A DNA stretch of 64,000 nucleotides from Natrinema hispanicum (GCF_004217335.1 NZ_SHMP01000004.1:744001-808000); one strand, 5' to 3'. Positions 10,283 to 20,094 are shown, counted from the first letter of the stretch. Translations and numbers: made by a program. The notes: generated by a model not told the origin, from the sequence alone.

Positions 10283-10429
10283 GAGTTCGTGGAGTCGCGT
10301 ATTCGAACCGACCAACGGCACGTACAAAGCCACTGCTAGTTGTGCTATTGAGGTGTTTATATCAGTTCCAGCCACTCCATACGGATGTCACAGACGGCTG
10401 TCGGTTCTACAGGCGGTGCAAGGCGAGTG

Positions 10430-10450
10430 CCTCGGGGCTTGACCCCGAGG
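10430..10450. repeat. Perfect 8-bp-stem hairpin, possible IS200/IS605 end remnant
   Basis: CCTCGGGG, loop CTTGA, CCCCGAGG forms a perfect stem-loop in the gap downstream of ppk and upstream of the small gene. It could terminate ppk transcription. The surrounding wording (CTTGACCCCGAGGCGGTTCA) resembles ends of haloarchaeal IS1341-type elements from memory, so a relic is an alternative. Confidence 0.4.
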
Positions 10451-10554
10451 CGGTTCACGGCAATGCAGAATCTTGCATGCGGGACTGCAAAACCAAAGCG
10501 ACGATAGCAAGCGAGACGGCTGTGTCCACTCCAGCGTGCAAGTGCCCGGCGTTA

Positions 10555-12975
10555 CTACGGCCGGGGATCGGCCTGTCCGTCGTCAAGCGACTTCCGCATG
10601 AATGTCTCGTGGACATCCGTCGTCGAACCGTCCCCATCGGGACGACATCGCTCGTAGCTCCCATCAGAGCGCATCACCCATCGGTTCTGGTTGTCCGACA
10701 GCAGCGTCTCGAGGATCGTCTCGAGGCGGTCCTGCAGCCGTGGTGCTTCGATCGGCGTAATCGCCTCGACCCGGCTATCGAGGTTGCGGGTCATCCAGTC
10801 GGCCGAGCCAGTGTAGTATCGATCCTCGCCGCCCGCCAGGAAATAGAAGATTCGGGAGTGTTCGAGAAAGCGGCCGACGACGCTGTAGACGTCGATCGTC
10901 TCGCTGATCCCCTCGAGGCCAGGCCGGAGCCGGCAGATGTCACGGACGATGAGATCGATGTCGACGCCGGCCATCGATGCCTCGTAGAGTTCGCGGACAA
11001 TTTCGGGATCCTCGAGCCGGTTCATCTTGGCGACGATGCGAGCGTCCTCTCCGTTGCGGGCGCGCTCGGCTTCCGCCCGGATGAGGTCGACGAAGCGATC
11101 GCGCATGTTCCCGGGCGCGATCAAGAGCTTCCGGTAGTCGCGGTGCATCGAGTGCCCCGTGAAGTAGTTGAATAGCTTGACGAGGTCCTGCCCCACGTCT
11201 CGATCGACCGTCAGCAAGCCGAGATCTTCATAGTGCTTTGCGGTCTCTGAGTGATAGTTGCCGGTACCGACGTGGGAGTACAGTCGTACCCCGTCGTCTT
11301 CTTGGCGGACGACCAGCGACGTTTTCGTGTGGGTCTTGTAGCCGATCGTCCCGTAGGCGACGTGAATCCCTTCTTCTTCGAGTTTCTTCGCCCACTCGAG
11401 GTTGTTCTCCTCGTCGAAGCGGGCTTTGAGCTCGACCATGACGGCGACTTGCTTGCCGTTGCGCGCGGCCTCGATCAAGCTCTCGATGATCTGTGAGTCG
11501 CTGGCGGTCCGGTAGATCGCCGCCTTGATCGCGAGGACGTCGGGATCGTTGGCCGCTGCCTCGAGGAATCGCTGGACGGTTCCCTCGAAGGAGTGATAGG
11601 GGTGATGGACGAGCACGTCGTCGTTGCTGATCACGTCGAAGACCGTCATGCCGTCGTCGGCCCGCTTGAGCCGTGGATGGGGCTGTGGTGACCACGCGGG
11701 AAGTTTCAGGTCCGGGTAGTCGAGCTCCGTCAGCTCTGCAAAGTCCCGATAGTCGAGGGGGCCGTCGAGTTCGAACACTTCCCGCTCGTCGAGGTCGAGT
11801 TCGCGCGTCAGAATCTCACGGACTGCCTCGGGTGCGTCGCGTTCGATCTCGAGTCGAACAGCGGTCGCAAAGCGCCGTTCCTCGATGACTTCCTCGATCA
11901 TCTCGATCAGGTCCTCGGCGACCTCCTCGTTGCGCCGAACCTCCGCGTTTCGCGTGACTCGGAATAGCGCGGTGTCGACGATTTCGACGTCCGGGAAGAG
12001 CAACTCGAGGTTGGCTCGAACGATGTCCTCGAGCAGGACGTACCGTGTGTCGTCGCCGAGCTGGACGAATCGGAGCTGGTTACGGGGAATCTTCACCCGC
12101 GAGAAGGTGAGTTCGGCATCGGGCCGTTCCCGTGTTAGAACCGCCAACGAAAGGCTCTGATTCGAAATGAAGGGGAACGGATGGGCTGGATCGAACGTCA
12201 GCGGCGTCAGCGTCGGCAGGACGGAACTCTCGAAGTACTCGCGTAGGTGTTGGCGTTCGGCAGTGGCGAGGTCGTCATAGTCGACGATCTGAATTCCTTC
12301 CTCCGCCAGTGCGGGCCGGATCTCCTCGTGATAACACTCGGCTTGGCGCTCGAACAACGGTCGGGCCTCCTCGAGGGAGTCGATCCACTGCTCGCGGGGC
12401 GTGCGTCCGTCGGGTGTCTCCTCGGTGACCCCGGCCGCGATCTGCTGTTTCAGGCCGCCGACGCGCTTGCGGAAGAACTCGTCTAAGTTCGTCGTGACGA
12501 TTGCGAGGAACTTCACACGCTCTAGTAGCGGGTTGTCGTCGTCGAGTACCTCGTGGAGGACGCGCCGCTGAAAGGCGAGCTCGCTGAGTTCGCGGTTCAG
12601 ATAGTACGACGGCTCCGAGAGATCGACGGTCTGACTCGCGGTGTCGGACTCCGTGCCGTCGCCTGCGGTCGTCGCGTCGAGCGCTGCCGATTCGACTTCG
12701 TCGGCTGCCATCGGGTCGGCGTCGGCAGATCGATCGAGTCCCCCGTCCTCGACTGGATCAAGCCGTGCGGCCGATTCGCTGTCGGCGGGAAGCATCCCAT
12801 CTTCAGCGTCCCAGTCCGTCGACCGGTCGGATGTACTCGAGTCGCCGTTTTCGCTCGTCTCACCCAGCATCGACCGAAACGCAAACGCATCTCCACCGTC
12901 GGCCACCGATTCGTGCCGTTGATCGTCCGATTCCACCTTCTCCTCATCGTTCTCGGTCGTGTTTCCATCGCTCAT
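10555..12975 (-). CDS. ppk: Polyphosphate kinase PPK1
   Basis: Reversibly polymerises the gamma phosphate of ATP into polyphosphate. The 806-residue protein begins MSDGNTTENDEEKVESDDQR and has an acidic, low-complexity N-terminal extension of about 135 residues before the conserved core starts at SYYLNRELSELAFQRRVLHE. Core motifs include TTNLDEFFRKRVGGL, HPYHSFEGTVQRFLEAAAND, the arginine-rich AARNGKQVAVMVELKARFDE, and VGTGNYHSETAKHYEDLGLL preceded by the catalytic histidine of SHVG. PPK1 is patchy in haloarchaea. The long acidic leader is unusual and probably disordered. The gene starts 13 bases after a metallophosphatase gene, so the two form an operon. The frame is intact over 2.4 kb. Confidence 0.96.
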   Translation of the reverse strand: MSDGNTTENDEEKVESDDQRHESVADGGDAFAFRSMLGETSENGDSSTSDRSTDWDAEDGMLPADSESAARLDPVEDGGLDRSADADPMAADEVESAALDATTAGDGTESDTASQTVDLSEPSYYLNRELSELAFQRRVLHEVLDDDNPLLERVKFLAIVTTNLDEFFRKRVGGLKQQIAAGVTEETPDGRTPREQWIDSLEEARPLFERQAECYHEEIRPALAEEGIQIVDYDDLATAERQHLREYFESSVLPTLTPLTFDPAHPFPFISNQSLSLAVLTRERPDAELTFSRVKIPRNQLRFVQLGDDTRYVLLEDIVRANLELLFPDVEIVDTALFRVTRNAEVRRNEEVAEDLIEMIEEVIEERRFATAVRLEIERDAPEAVREILTRELDLDEREVFELDGPLDYRDFAELTELDYPDLKLPAWSPQPHPRLKRADDGMTVFDVISNDDVLVHHPYHSFEGTVQRFLEAAANDPDVLAIKAAIYRTASDSQIIESLIEAARNGKQVAVMVELKARFDEENNLEWAKKLEEEGIHVAYGTIGYKTHTKTSLVVRQEDDGVRLYSHVGTGNYHSETAKHYEDLGLLTVDRDVGQDLVKLFNYFTGHSMHRDYRKLLIAPGNMRDRFVDLIRAEAERARNGEDARIVAKMNRLEDPEIVRELYEASMAGVDIDLIVRDICRLRPGLEGISETIDVYSVVGRFLEHSRIFYFLAGGEDRYYTGSADWMTRNLDSRVEAITPIEAPRLQDRLETILETLLSDNQNRWVMRSDGSYERCRPDGDGSTTDVHETFMRKSLDDGQADPRP

Positions 12976-12988
12976 CTGAGTGTCCACC

Positions 12989-13681
12989 TCAGCTATCGCC
13001 AAGCGCGACGATCTTCGCGGCCGAGCGTTCGATGTGATCAGGCCCGGAGACGCTGTGGAAGCGATCGCGTCGAACGTCGTACGCAGTGAGTTCCCCACCG
13101 TAGACACAGCCGGTATCGAGACCGACCGCCCACTCTCGGTCGATCGGCGTGTCGAGGACGGTGTGGCCGAAAAAGACCCGCGGCTGCCCCTCGTAGGTCT
13201 CGAACCAGAACGGACCGTCGTAGCCGTCGCCGTTCGGCGCTCGCATCGTCAACAGGTCCTCGGTGGCGTGTGCCGACAGCGGTCGGTTCGGATCGACGCC
13301 GCCGTGGACGACGAGGCCACCGTCCCACGAGATCGCCGTCGGCAGCGACTCCAGGTACTGCTGGTCGGCCAGGTCGAGCGACGACAGCGACTTCTCCCCG
13401 TCGATAAGCTTCTGCTCGTTGTTCCCTTTCACCGACAGCAGCCGTGGTGACCGCCTGACACGATCGAGCACGGCCTTGCTTTCCGGTCCCTTTCGAACCA
13501 GATCTCCGACGAACACGGCGAGGTCGTTATCGGCGAGGTCAAGCGTCTCTAGAAGGTCTTCGAGCGCGTCCAGACAGCCGTGAACGTCACCGATGACGTA
13601 GACGTCGTCCCGTTTCTCGAGGTCGATATGCCGGTGGTCGAACGATACCGCGTCGTCGAGCGCAAAGTTCCCGGTCGTCAC
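12989..13681 (-). CDS. Calcineurin-type metallophosphoesterase (PrpE/ApaH-like)
   Basis: A 230-residue phosphatase with the full metal-binding set: VIGDVHGCLDALEDLLETL, FVGDLVRKGPESKAVLDRVR, SVKGNNEQKL, VVHGGVDPNRPL and FFGHTVLD, in that order. The family includes diadenosine tetraphosphatases and Ser/Thr phosphatases; the substrate cannot be told from sequence. The GTG at 13681 is used as start (GTGACGACC). The gene precedes ppk by 13 bases, so it may act on nucleotide or polyphosphate products. A TATA-like CATATAAAC lies on the minus strand around 13720-13728. Confidence 0.88.
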   Translation of the reverse strand: MTTGNFALDDAVSFDHRHIDLEKRDDVYVIGDVHGCLDALEDLLETLDLADNDLAVFVGDLVRKGPESKAVLDRVRRSPRLLSVKGNNEQKLIDGEKSLSSLDLADQQYLESLPTAISWDGGLVVHGGVDPNRPLSAHATEDLLTMRAPNGDGYDGPFWFETYEGQPRVFFGHTVLDTPIDREWAVGLDTGCVYGGELTAYDVRRDRFHSVSGPDHIERSAAKIVALGDS

Positions 13682-13850
13682 GTGCTTTCTGTTGCAGTGC
13701 TCCAGCGAGACCGGATAAGTCGTTTATATGTGTTGTATTGCATACTATGTAGCACCCTATAGTCAGGGATACTGCCAACCGGCTCGTCGGCTTCTGTCGA
13801 CGGCAGCTCGAGACACAGGATTTCTTTACGCCCGACACCCCACCACAGAT

Positions 13851-14516
13851 ATGCACGTCGTCGTCAACGCCGCCATGAGTGCGGACGGTAAGCTCTCCTC
13901 GCGTCGACGCGAACAGATCGCGATCAGCGGCGAGGCAGACTTCGACCGCGTCGACCGACTCCGGGCGGACAGTGACGCCGTCGTGGTCGGCGTCGGGACC
14001 GTCCTCGCGGACGACCCACACCTGACTGTCAAGGACGAAACCTTGCGCAAGCAGCGCCGCGAAAACGGCCAACCGGCAAACCCCGTACGCGTGGTCGTGG
14101 ACTCGAGCGGCCGGACCCCAACAGATGCAGCGATCCTCGACGACGCAGCGACGACCTACGTCTGTCTGAGCGAGGCTGCATCCGTCGAGCGTCGCGCAGT
14201 CCTCGCTGATCGCGCCGAGTTGGTCACCGCAGGCGACGAGCGAGTCGATCTCCTGCGTGCGTTCGCGACGCTGCAGGAACAAGGGCTGGAGCAAGTCATG
14301 GTCGAAGGCGGCGGCGAACTCATCTTCTCGCTGTTCGACGCCGGGCTGGTCGATGAACTCCGCGTATTCATTGGCTCGAAAATTATCGGCGGCCGCGACG
14401 CCCCGACGCTGGCCGACGGTGAGGGGTTCGTCACGGAATTTCCATCGCTCGACCTCGAGTCAGTTGACCGACTCGACGACGGCGTGGTCCTGACTTGGCG
14501 CGTCGCCGATCGCTAG
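13851..14516 (+). CDS. 2,5-diamino-6-(ribosylamino)pyrimidinone 5'-phosphate reductase (archaeal riboflavin pathway)
   Basis: NADPH-dependent reduction of the ribose side chain in archaeal riboflavin synthesis (ArfC-type, RibD C-terminal reductase fold). The 221-residue protein starts MHVVVNAAMSADGKLSSRRR. It has the RibD_C landmarks VVVGVGTVLADDPHLTVKDE, VRVVVDSSGRTP, VMVEGGGELIFSLFDAGLVD and IGSKIIGGRDAPTL. No deaminase domain is present, as expected for archaea. The upstream TTCTTTACG about 27 bases before the ATG suggests a leaderless promoter. It is divergent from the phosphatase-ppk operon. Confidence 0.92.
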   Translation: MHVVVNAAMSADGKLSSRRREQIAISGEADFDRVDRLRADSDAVVVGVGTVLADDPHLTVKDETLRKQRRENGQPANPVRVVVDSSGRTPTDAAILDDAATTYVCLSEAASVERRAVLADRAELVTAGDERVDLLRAFATLQEQGLEQVMVEGGGELIFSLFDAGLVDELRVFIGSKIIGGRDAPTLADGEGFVTEFPSLDLESVDRLDDGVVLTWRVADR

Positions 14517-14520
14517 AGCG

Positions 14521-15291
14521 CTATTCGAAATCCGGTTCTCGGTCCTCGACGAACGCTGCCATCCCCTCGCGCTGGTCGTGCGTCCCGAAGAGGCTCGCGA
14601 AGGCGCGCTTTTCGTACGCGATACCGCTCTCTTGTGACCCTTCGTGGGTCTGGTTGATGGCCTGTTTGGCAGTCTGCATCGCAAAGGCCGGCTTCGCGGC
14701 GATTTGATCGGCCAGTTCGCCGACGACATCCTCGAGTTCGTCGTCAGGAACAACCTCACCGACGAGTCCTGCCTCGGCAGCCGACTCGGCGTCGAGGCGC
14801 TCGCCGAGGAAGATCATCCGGCGTGCGGTCTCGTCGCCGACCAGGCGCGGCAGCCGCTGAGTGGCACCCCAGCCGGGGATGATCCCGAGATCGATCTCGG
14901 TGTTGCCGATCAGCGCCGACTCGGCTGCGACCCGCAGATCGCAGGCCATCGCCATCTCGCAGCCGCCACCGAACGCATAGCCGTTGATCGCGGCGATCGT
15001 CGGCGCGGGGAACGCCTCGAGCGCGTCGGCGACGTCGTGGCCGAGTGCGCCCCACTCTTCGCCCTCCGCCGTGGAGAGATCCTGCATATACTTGATATCG
15101 GCACCGGCGATGAACGCATCGCCGGCCCCCGTCAGGACGAGCGCGCGAGCGCCCTCCGCGGCGGCTTCCTCGAGTGCTTCACCCATCGCTTCGAGCGTCT
15201 CGATGTTCAACGCGTTCAGCGCATCGGGTCGGTCGACGGTCAGTGTTGCAACGTCTCCGTCCCACTCGAGTCGGACTGTATCCCAAGACAT
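14521..15291 (-). CDS. Enoyl-CoA hydratase/isomerase family protein
   Basis: A 256-residue crotonase-fold enzyme, probably hydrating enoyl-CoA in fatty-acid or amino-acid degradation. Landmarks: TLTVDRPDALNALNIETLEA, the oxyanion-hole pieces AFIAGADIKYM and AFGGGCEMAMACDLR, and NTEIDLGIIPGWGATQRLPR carrying the glutamate. The start ATG at 15291 matches the family length. It is convergent with the riboflavin reductase gene, with stops only a few bases apart. The exact acyl substrate is not predictable. Confidence 0.92.
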   Translation of the reverse strand: MSWDTVRLEWDGDVATLTVDRPDALNALNIETLEAMGEALEEAAAEGARALVLTGAGDAFIAGADIKYMQDLSTAEGEEWGALGHDVADALEAFPAPTIAAINGYAFGGGCEMAMACDLRVAAESALIGNTEIDLGIIPGWGATQRLPRLVGDETARRMIFLGERLDAESAAEAGLVGEVVPDDELEDVVGELADQIAAKPAFAMQTAKQAINQTHEGSQESGIAYEKRAFASLFGTHDQREGMAAFVEDREPDFE

Positions 15292-15416
15292 ACTCCGGCG
15301 TTTGACGGCCACCGTCAAATCCTTTCGGACACGGTGACGGTTCGGCGAATCGACGATCGATTTTTGATCCCGGTCCCCGTCACATCTTTCCTTCGCGCAG
15401 ACTCTCACATCAGGAT

Positions 15417-15950
15417 ATGGAACGAGCCACGTTCGGCGGTGGGTGTTTCTGGTGTATCGAGGCGGCCTTCGAGGAACTCGAGGGCGTTGAATCGGTGACC
15501 TCTGGCTATGCCGGCGGTCACACCGAGGACCCGGGTTATCGGGAGGTCTGTTCCGGCCAGACCGGCCACGCTGAGGTCGTCCAGATCGAATACGATCCCG
15601 ATCAGATCGCCTATGAAGACTTACTCGAGGTCTTCTTTACGATCCACGACCCAACGACCAAGGACCGTCAGGGCCCGGACGTGGGTTCCCAGTACCGGTC
15701 GGCGATCTACTCACACAGCGACGCGCAACTCGAGACCGCCGAGGCGTTCGCTGCGGAACTGGAACAGGAAGGCGTCTACGACGGGATCGTGACCGAAATC
15801 GAACCGCTTGACACGTTCTACGAGGCCGAGGAGTATCACCAGAACTACTTCGAAAAGAACCCGAACGACGCCTATTGTCGGATGCACGCGGCACCGAAAG
15901 TCGAGAAGGTCCGCGAGAAGTTCGCTGAGAACGCCGTCGCCAACGACTGA
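15417..15950 (+). CDS. msrA: Peptide-methionine (S)-S-oxide reductase
   Basis: Repairs methionine-S-sulfoxide in oxidised proteins. The 177-residue protein opens MERATFGGGCFWCIEAAFEE, containing the catalytic GCFWC cysteine. SGYAGGHTEDPGYREVCSGQ, FFTIHDPTTKDRQGPDVGSQ and the C-terminal YHQNYFEKNPNDAYC follow, all family hallmarks. Full length and intact. The gene stands alone; no msrB lies nearby. Confidence 0.96.
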   Translation: MERATFGGGCFWCIEAAFEELEGVESVTSGYAGGHTEDPGYREVCSGQTGHAEVVQIEYDPDQIAYEDLLEVFFTIHDPTTKDRQGPDVGSQYRSAIYSHSDAQLETAEAFAAELEQEGVYDGIVTEIEPLDTFYEAEEYHQNYFEKNPNDAYCRMHAAPKVEKVREKFAENAVAND

Positions 15951-16068
15951 CTCGGATCAGGACGATCGCGCGGCGCGGCGTGGACCGCTGTGACTCACGA
16001 CCCTTCCTGACCTGCGTTCACTCGAAGGTCCAGCTTGAATACCAGCCTCGTAGTCGATTGGTGTGATC

Positions 16069-16494
16069 ATGTCTGTTGGCAAACTCGGCCCAAAAAACGT
16101 CATAACGATCAGTCCAGACAGCGATCTTGAGGACGCCACCGAGACGTTGGATAAAGAAAACGTCGGCGCACTCGTCGTAACCGAGGACAACGAACCCGTC
16201 GGGATACTCACTGACCGGGATGCCGCGCTCACGATTCACAAGAAAGACGATGCCAGCTCAGCGTCGATCGAGGATGTGATGACTGAGGACCTAGCGACAC
16301 TCCACGAAGACGACGGGTCCCTCGCCATTTCGGAGGCGATCGAAGAGCACAACGTCCGGCGTTTCCCGATCGTCGACGACAACGGCGAGTTGACGGGCAT
16401 CGCCACGGTAGACGATCTGGTCGCGGTCATCGGCGAGCAACTCGAGAACGTCGCCGAGACGATCGAGACACAGTCACCGGAATACAGTCCATAA
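16069..16494 (+). CDS. CBS-domain pair protein
   Basis: A 141-residue protein made of two CBS motifs: residues about 8-60 (NVITISPDSDLEDATETLDK ... PVGILTDRD) and about 75-130 (DVMTEDLATLHEDDG ... LTGIATVDDLV). CBS pairs bind adenosyl ligands such as AMP, ATP or SAM and usually sense energy state; no effector domain is attached here. The ATG at 16069 is preferred over an overlapping GTG two codons earlier. No neighbour indicates its partner. Confidence 0.88.
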   Translation: MSVGKLGPKNVITISPDSDLEDATETLDKENVGALVVTEDNEPVGILTDRDAALTIHKKDDASSASIEDVMTEDLATLHEDDGSLAISEAIEEHNVRRFPIVDDNGELTGIATVDDLVAVIGEQLENVAETIETQSPEYSP

Positions 16495-16584
16495 CCAGAG
16501 TCCCGTGCGGTCTCTTTTTCGACAGCGACGCCGTGTCTCACTGAGCAGTGAAAGGTATCTCCGTCTCGAGTCAAACAAGCACAT

Positions 16585-17902
16585 ATGGAGAGTCACCCGG
16601 ACGTCCTCGTTATCGGCGGCGGCGCGACCGGAACGGGAATCGCCAGAGACCTCGCACTGCGGGGCGTCGACGTTACACTCGTCGAACGAGACGGACTCGC
16701 GGCCGGCACCTCCGGTCGTTCGCACGGCCTGCTCCACAGCGGCGCTCGCTACGCCGAGGCCGACGGGCCGGAGGCCAGGGAATGTCTCGAGGAAAACCGC
16801 ATCCTCCGTGCGATCGCCGGAGCGTGTATCCGGGACACTCGGGGTCTGTTCGTCCAACTCGCTGACGACGACCCGGCGTACTTCGACGCAAAGCGCGCCG
16901 CCTGCGACGACGTTGGCATCCCGACCGACGTGATCGACGGAGCGACCGCTCGCGAGGCAGTCCCGAACCTCACAGGCGACATCGAACGGGCGATGTGGGT
17001 CCCGGATGGCGTCGTCGTTCCGTCCCGGCTGGTCGCTGCTAACGCGGTCGACGCCCGCGAGCACGGCGCTCGCGTCCGTACGGACGCGCCGGTCACGTCG
17101 ATGACCGTCGAGCGCGGGCGGGTGACGAGCGTCACGCTCGGCGGCGACGCGGACGAGACGATTCATCCGCGCTACGTCGTGAACGCGGCCGGCCCTCACG
17201 CCGGCCACGTCGCTGAACTGGCCGGCGTCACCGTCGCGATGCGGCCGACTCGGGGTGTCATGGTCTCGGTCGACTACGAAGGCCTCGAGCCAGTGCTCAA
17301 CCGGTGTCGCGAGCCCGACGACGGTGATATCATCGTGCCACATGACGGGCAGGTCGTCTTGGGGACAACGAGCGTGCCGATCGACGATCCGGACGACTAC
17401 GAGCGGGCCGATTGGGAACTCGAGCGAACGATCGACGAGTGTGCGGCGATGCTCCCGCCGGTTGCCGACGCCGAACACGTCCGGACGTGGTGGGGCGTGC
17501 GGCCGCTGTACGAACCCGAGGAAGCCGCCCATGGCGGACGCGGCATCTCGAGAGGATTTCACCTGCTCGAGCACGCCGACGAGGGCGTCGAGAACTGCTG
17601 TAGCATCGTCGGCGGAAAACTGACGACCTACCGGGCGATGGCCGAGGTGACAGGCCGATCTGGTCTGTGACCGGCTCGGCGTCGATGCCGACTGTCACAC
17701 GGCGGAGACCGAACTCCCGGGCGCGTCGGACCCCGAAAGGCTCGATGCGTTCGTCGAAGAGTTCGACGGACAGGGACCGACGGATGCGGACATCGTCGAC
17801 TCAGAGCTGAACTGGAACGCCGGAAGCCGATTGTGGGTGGCGTCGCTTCGTCACACTTCCCATATTACTCGAGATCGAACTGTCTCTCCGGTCGTGAATT
17901 GA
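16585..17902 (+). CDS. glpA: GlpA-like FAD-dependent glycerol-3-phosphate dehydrogenase, one frameshift
   Basis: Oxidises glycerol-3-phosphate to dihydroxyacetone phosphate. The N-terminal FAD fold is VLVIGGGATGTGIARDLALR, followed by TSGRSHGLLHSGARYAEAD. The C-terminal half has TWWGVRPLYEP and SIVGGKLTTYRAMAEV. At about 17653 an extra G shifts the frame. The +1 frame continues ADLVCDRLGVDADCHTAETE through FDGQGPTDADIVDSE to the TGA at 17900-17902, giving about 438 residues. No glpB or glpC lies next to it, unlike the canonical haloarchaeal glp operon, so it may be a paralogue with another 2-hydroxyacid-like substrate. The family call is firm; the substrate is inferred. Confidence 0.82.
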
Positions 17903-17935
17903 CTTTCTTACCCCTGCTGGTGTGCGATGGGGTGC

Positions 17936-18792
17936 ATGAGCGACGACACCGACTCGTCACGGCCGACGATCGATCGACGATCCATCCTCGTTTCGGGGGG
18001 CACCACGCTTGCGGGACTTGGGGCACTCGCGACAGTCCAGACAGCGGCCGCACAGCGCGATCACGAGTGGCCCGCCGGCGGTTCACACGGGGAACACGGG
18101 CACTCTGACCAGGGAGCACGAACGGGACAGAGAGCACGTCGACGATCAGGACTACGAAGACCAGCAGACAGGTCACTGACGACACCGAAACCATCGAGAT
18201 CACGATTCCGGCCGCCTGGAGCGACGTCGACACCACGCCGGCCAGCATCGGTCCCTCGATCTGGGCCGCGACGGATCTCGACGCGTTCATCGCCAGTTGG
18301 GACGTTCCCGGCATCGAAGTGTACGTGACGACGGAACTGGGCTCCGACCTCGAGGACGCCCTCGACCAGTATCTCGAGGAACTCGATGTCGGTGAGCAGT
18401 GTACCGACGGCGGCCAGCAGCTGTTCAGGACCGCCGAGTACGTGTTCCTGAGTCAGCTCTTTTCCCAGTGTGGTGACAGCGAAACAGTATTTCTGGCGAT
18501 GGCTGGTGCGCCAGTCGACGACTCGGCGGGCGAACTACCGGGCGGAAACACGACGGCTGACCAGCAGATGATGCAAAACGAGACGCCGCGCGGAAACGCA
18601 ACGCCGAGCGGCGTCCCCGGACCTGGGTTCCCGGGCGGTGCCCAATCCGACGTGTCTGACGATCAAATTCCGTCGGACGCCCCGTACGTCATTCTCTTCG
18701 GTGCCCAGATTGTCACGGAACGTGACGCGAGGGCTGTCGTCACCGCCCTCGACTCGCTCGAGGCGCAGGAACCCGACACAGAAAACGCCTGA
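17936..18792 (+). CDS. Tat-type secreted haloarchaeal protein of unknown function, two frameshifts
   Basis: Starts MSDDTDSSRPTIDRRSILVS. It has an RRSILVSGGTTLAGLGALAT signal, probably a Tat signal, and then a His/Glu/Asp-rich segment. Two +1 shifts, near 18113 and 18177 (the second a T between C and G), are required. The middle frame gives EHERDREHVDDQDYEDQQTG, and the third frame gives the folded part IEITIPAAWSDVD ... YVTTELGSDLEDALDQYLEE and ends DSLEAQEPDTENA. With both repaired the product is about 285 residues. A Gly/Pro/Asn-rich linker lies near residue 210. I do not recognise the family. Confidence 0.6.
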
Positions 18793-18852
18793 TCGAACAA
18801 GCCACCAGCCGCGGCTCGAGCACGTTCCTGCCTCGCTCGGCGGCCGACGCGT

Positions 18853-19221
18853 TCAGCCGTCCCGGCCAGCGTTCGACCAGATACCGAGCGATCGACCGCT
18901 CGAGCGCTCGACGTCGATGCGAAACGTCTCGTCGTCGTCGTTGAGGCCGATCGTGATTCGATTGAAATCGATCACGTACCGCGACGTCTGGTGGCGGCCC
19001 TGCCGAACGCCGAGGGGTTCGCTGACGAGCCCAGCCTTTGTCAGCTGATCGAGCTTTCGATAGGTCGTCGACAGCGGTAGGTCCGCTGTCGCTGCGATCT
19101 CGGTGGCGGTTTTCGGCGTCTCGAGAACCGCGATGATCTCCCGGCAGCCGTCGTCGTCCAGTGCGGCAAGGATACGCTCGAGCTCGGGCGTTTCGTCGGG
19201 GGCAGAAGCCTCGAGAGCCAT
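18853..19221 (-). CDS. Winged-helix ArsR-type transcriptional regulator
   Basis: A 122-residue protein. Residues about 15-75 form a helix-turn-helix: ERILAALDDDGCREIIAVLE, KTATEIAATADLPLSTTYRK, LDQLTKAGLVSEPLGV. This is the pattern of haloarchaeal ArsR/MarR-like regulators. The C-terminal part (RYVIDFNRITIGLNDDDETF) is the beta-rich tail common to a group of haloarchaeal HTH proteins. It is convergent with the unknown Tat protein. No ligand can be inferred. Confidence 0.85.
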   Translation of the reverse strand: MALEASAPDETPELERILAALDDDGCREIIAVLETPKTATEIAATADLPLSTTYRKLDQLTKAGLVSEPLGVRQGRHQTSRYVIDFNRITIGLNDDDETFRIDVERSSGRSLGIWSNAGRDG

Positions 19222-19333
19222 TGCTAACGGTTGGTTTGCAGCCAGCGCTAAAGACGCGTTTGGTTCGGCGTGTTACCGACCCAGCAGCTGGCGAGTGGCC
19301 AACTACATGTCTGCCCAGTTCGATCGGTCGGAT

Positions 19334-20024
19334 ATGAGTAACGACCAGTCATCCGACGAACCGATCGAAAACACGCCCGGACAGGGACGGACGCCCGAAG
19401 CCGAGCGGATCGAGCCAGCCGCCCCCGAGGAGTTCGGCCTCGTGCAGGTCTGGTGGGGCGACGGCAAGGGGAAGACGACCGCGACGCTCGGTATGGGCAT
19501 GCGCGCCGCTGGCCACGGCTACCGTGTCCACATGCTTCAGTTCATGAAGGGTGGTGCCTCGAGCGTCGACGCGGTGCGTGGCGAGTACAACGCGATCGCT
19601 GCCCTCCCCGGCATCAGCTATGAGAATCTCGGCCACTACGGCTGGCACGGAATGGCAGACGGCAGCGACGAAGCCGACCACGAGGCCGAAGCGCAGGCCG
19701 GCCTCGAGCGCGCCCACGAACTGCTCGAGGCGGCCGACGACGCCGCCCTCGACGAGCCGATCGCCCTCGACTGCGGAGTCGGAGGCGGGAATGCACATGC
19801 TGATTCTCGATGAGGTCCTCTACGCCGCGGATCGCGGACTGCTCTCCGAGGACGATGTCCACGGACTCATCGACGCGAAGCCCGACAATCTCGAACTGGT
19901 GCTGTCGGGAAGCCACACTGAGCCGTCGTATCTCGAGGACCGCGCGGACCTGATCACGAACGTTCGGAAGGTAAAGCACCCAATCGACGACGGACAGCGG
20001 GCACGACGCGGCGCCGAATTCTGA
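19334..20024 (+). CDS. cobA: Cob(I)yrinic acid a,c-diamide adenosyltransferase (CobA/CobO), one frameshift
   Basis: Adenosylates corrinoids from ATP in cobalamin synthesis or salvage. The sequence has the family P-loop GDGKGKTTATLGMGMRAAGH, then VHMLQFMKGGASSVDAVRGE and the C-terminal ILDEVLYAADRGLLSEDDV and LVLSGSHTEPSYLEDRADLI. An extra G at about 19782 breaks the frame; restoring it gives a continuous product ending GQRARRGAEF. I chose the ATG at 19334 (MSNDQSSDEP); an in-frame ATG at 19307 is possible. No other cob genes are adjacent. Confidence 0.88.
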
Positions 20025-20094
20025 TCGCCACAGCGGGTTCCGGCCCCGCGCGAATGGACCCGGATTTTTGCCGGTCGAAGCCGACGACTCGCGT

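Noticed and set aside
10342..11175. A 277-residue plus-strand open frame
   Set aside because: Antisense to the polyphosphate kinase C-terminus.
17187..17902. glpA as a pseudogene
   Set aside because: One added base restores a conserved C-terminus; the same +1 pattern occurs in many core genes here.
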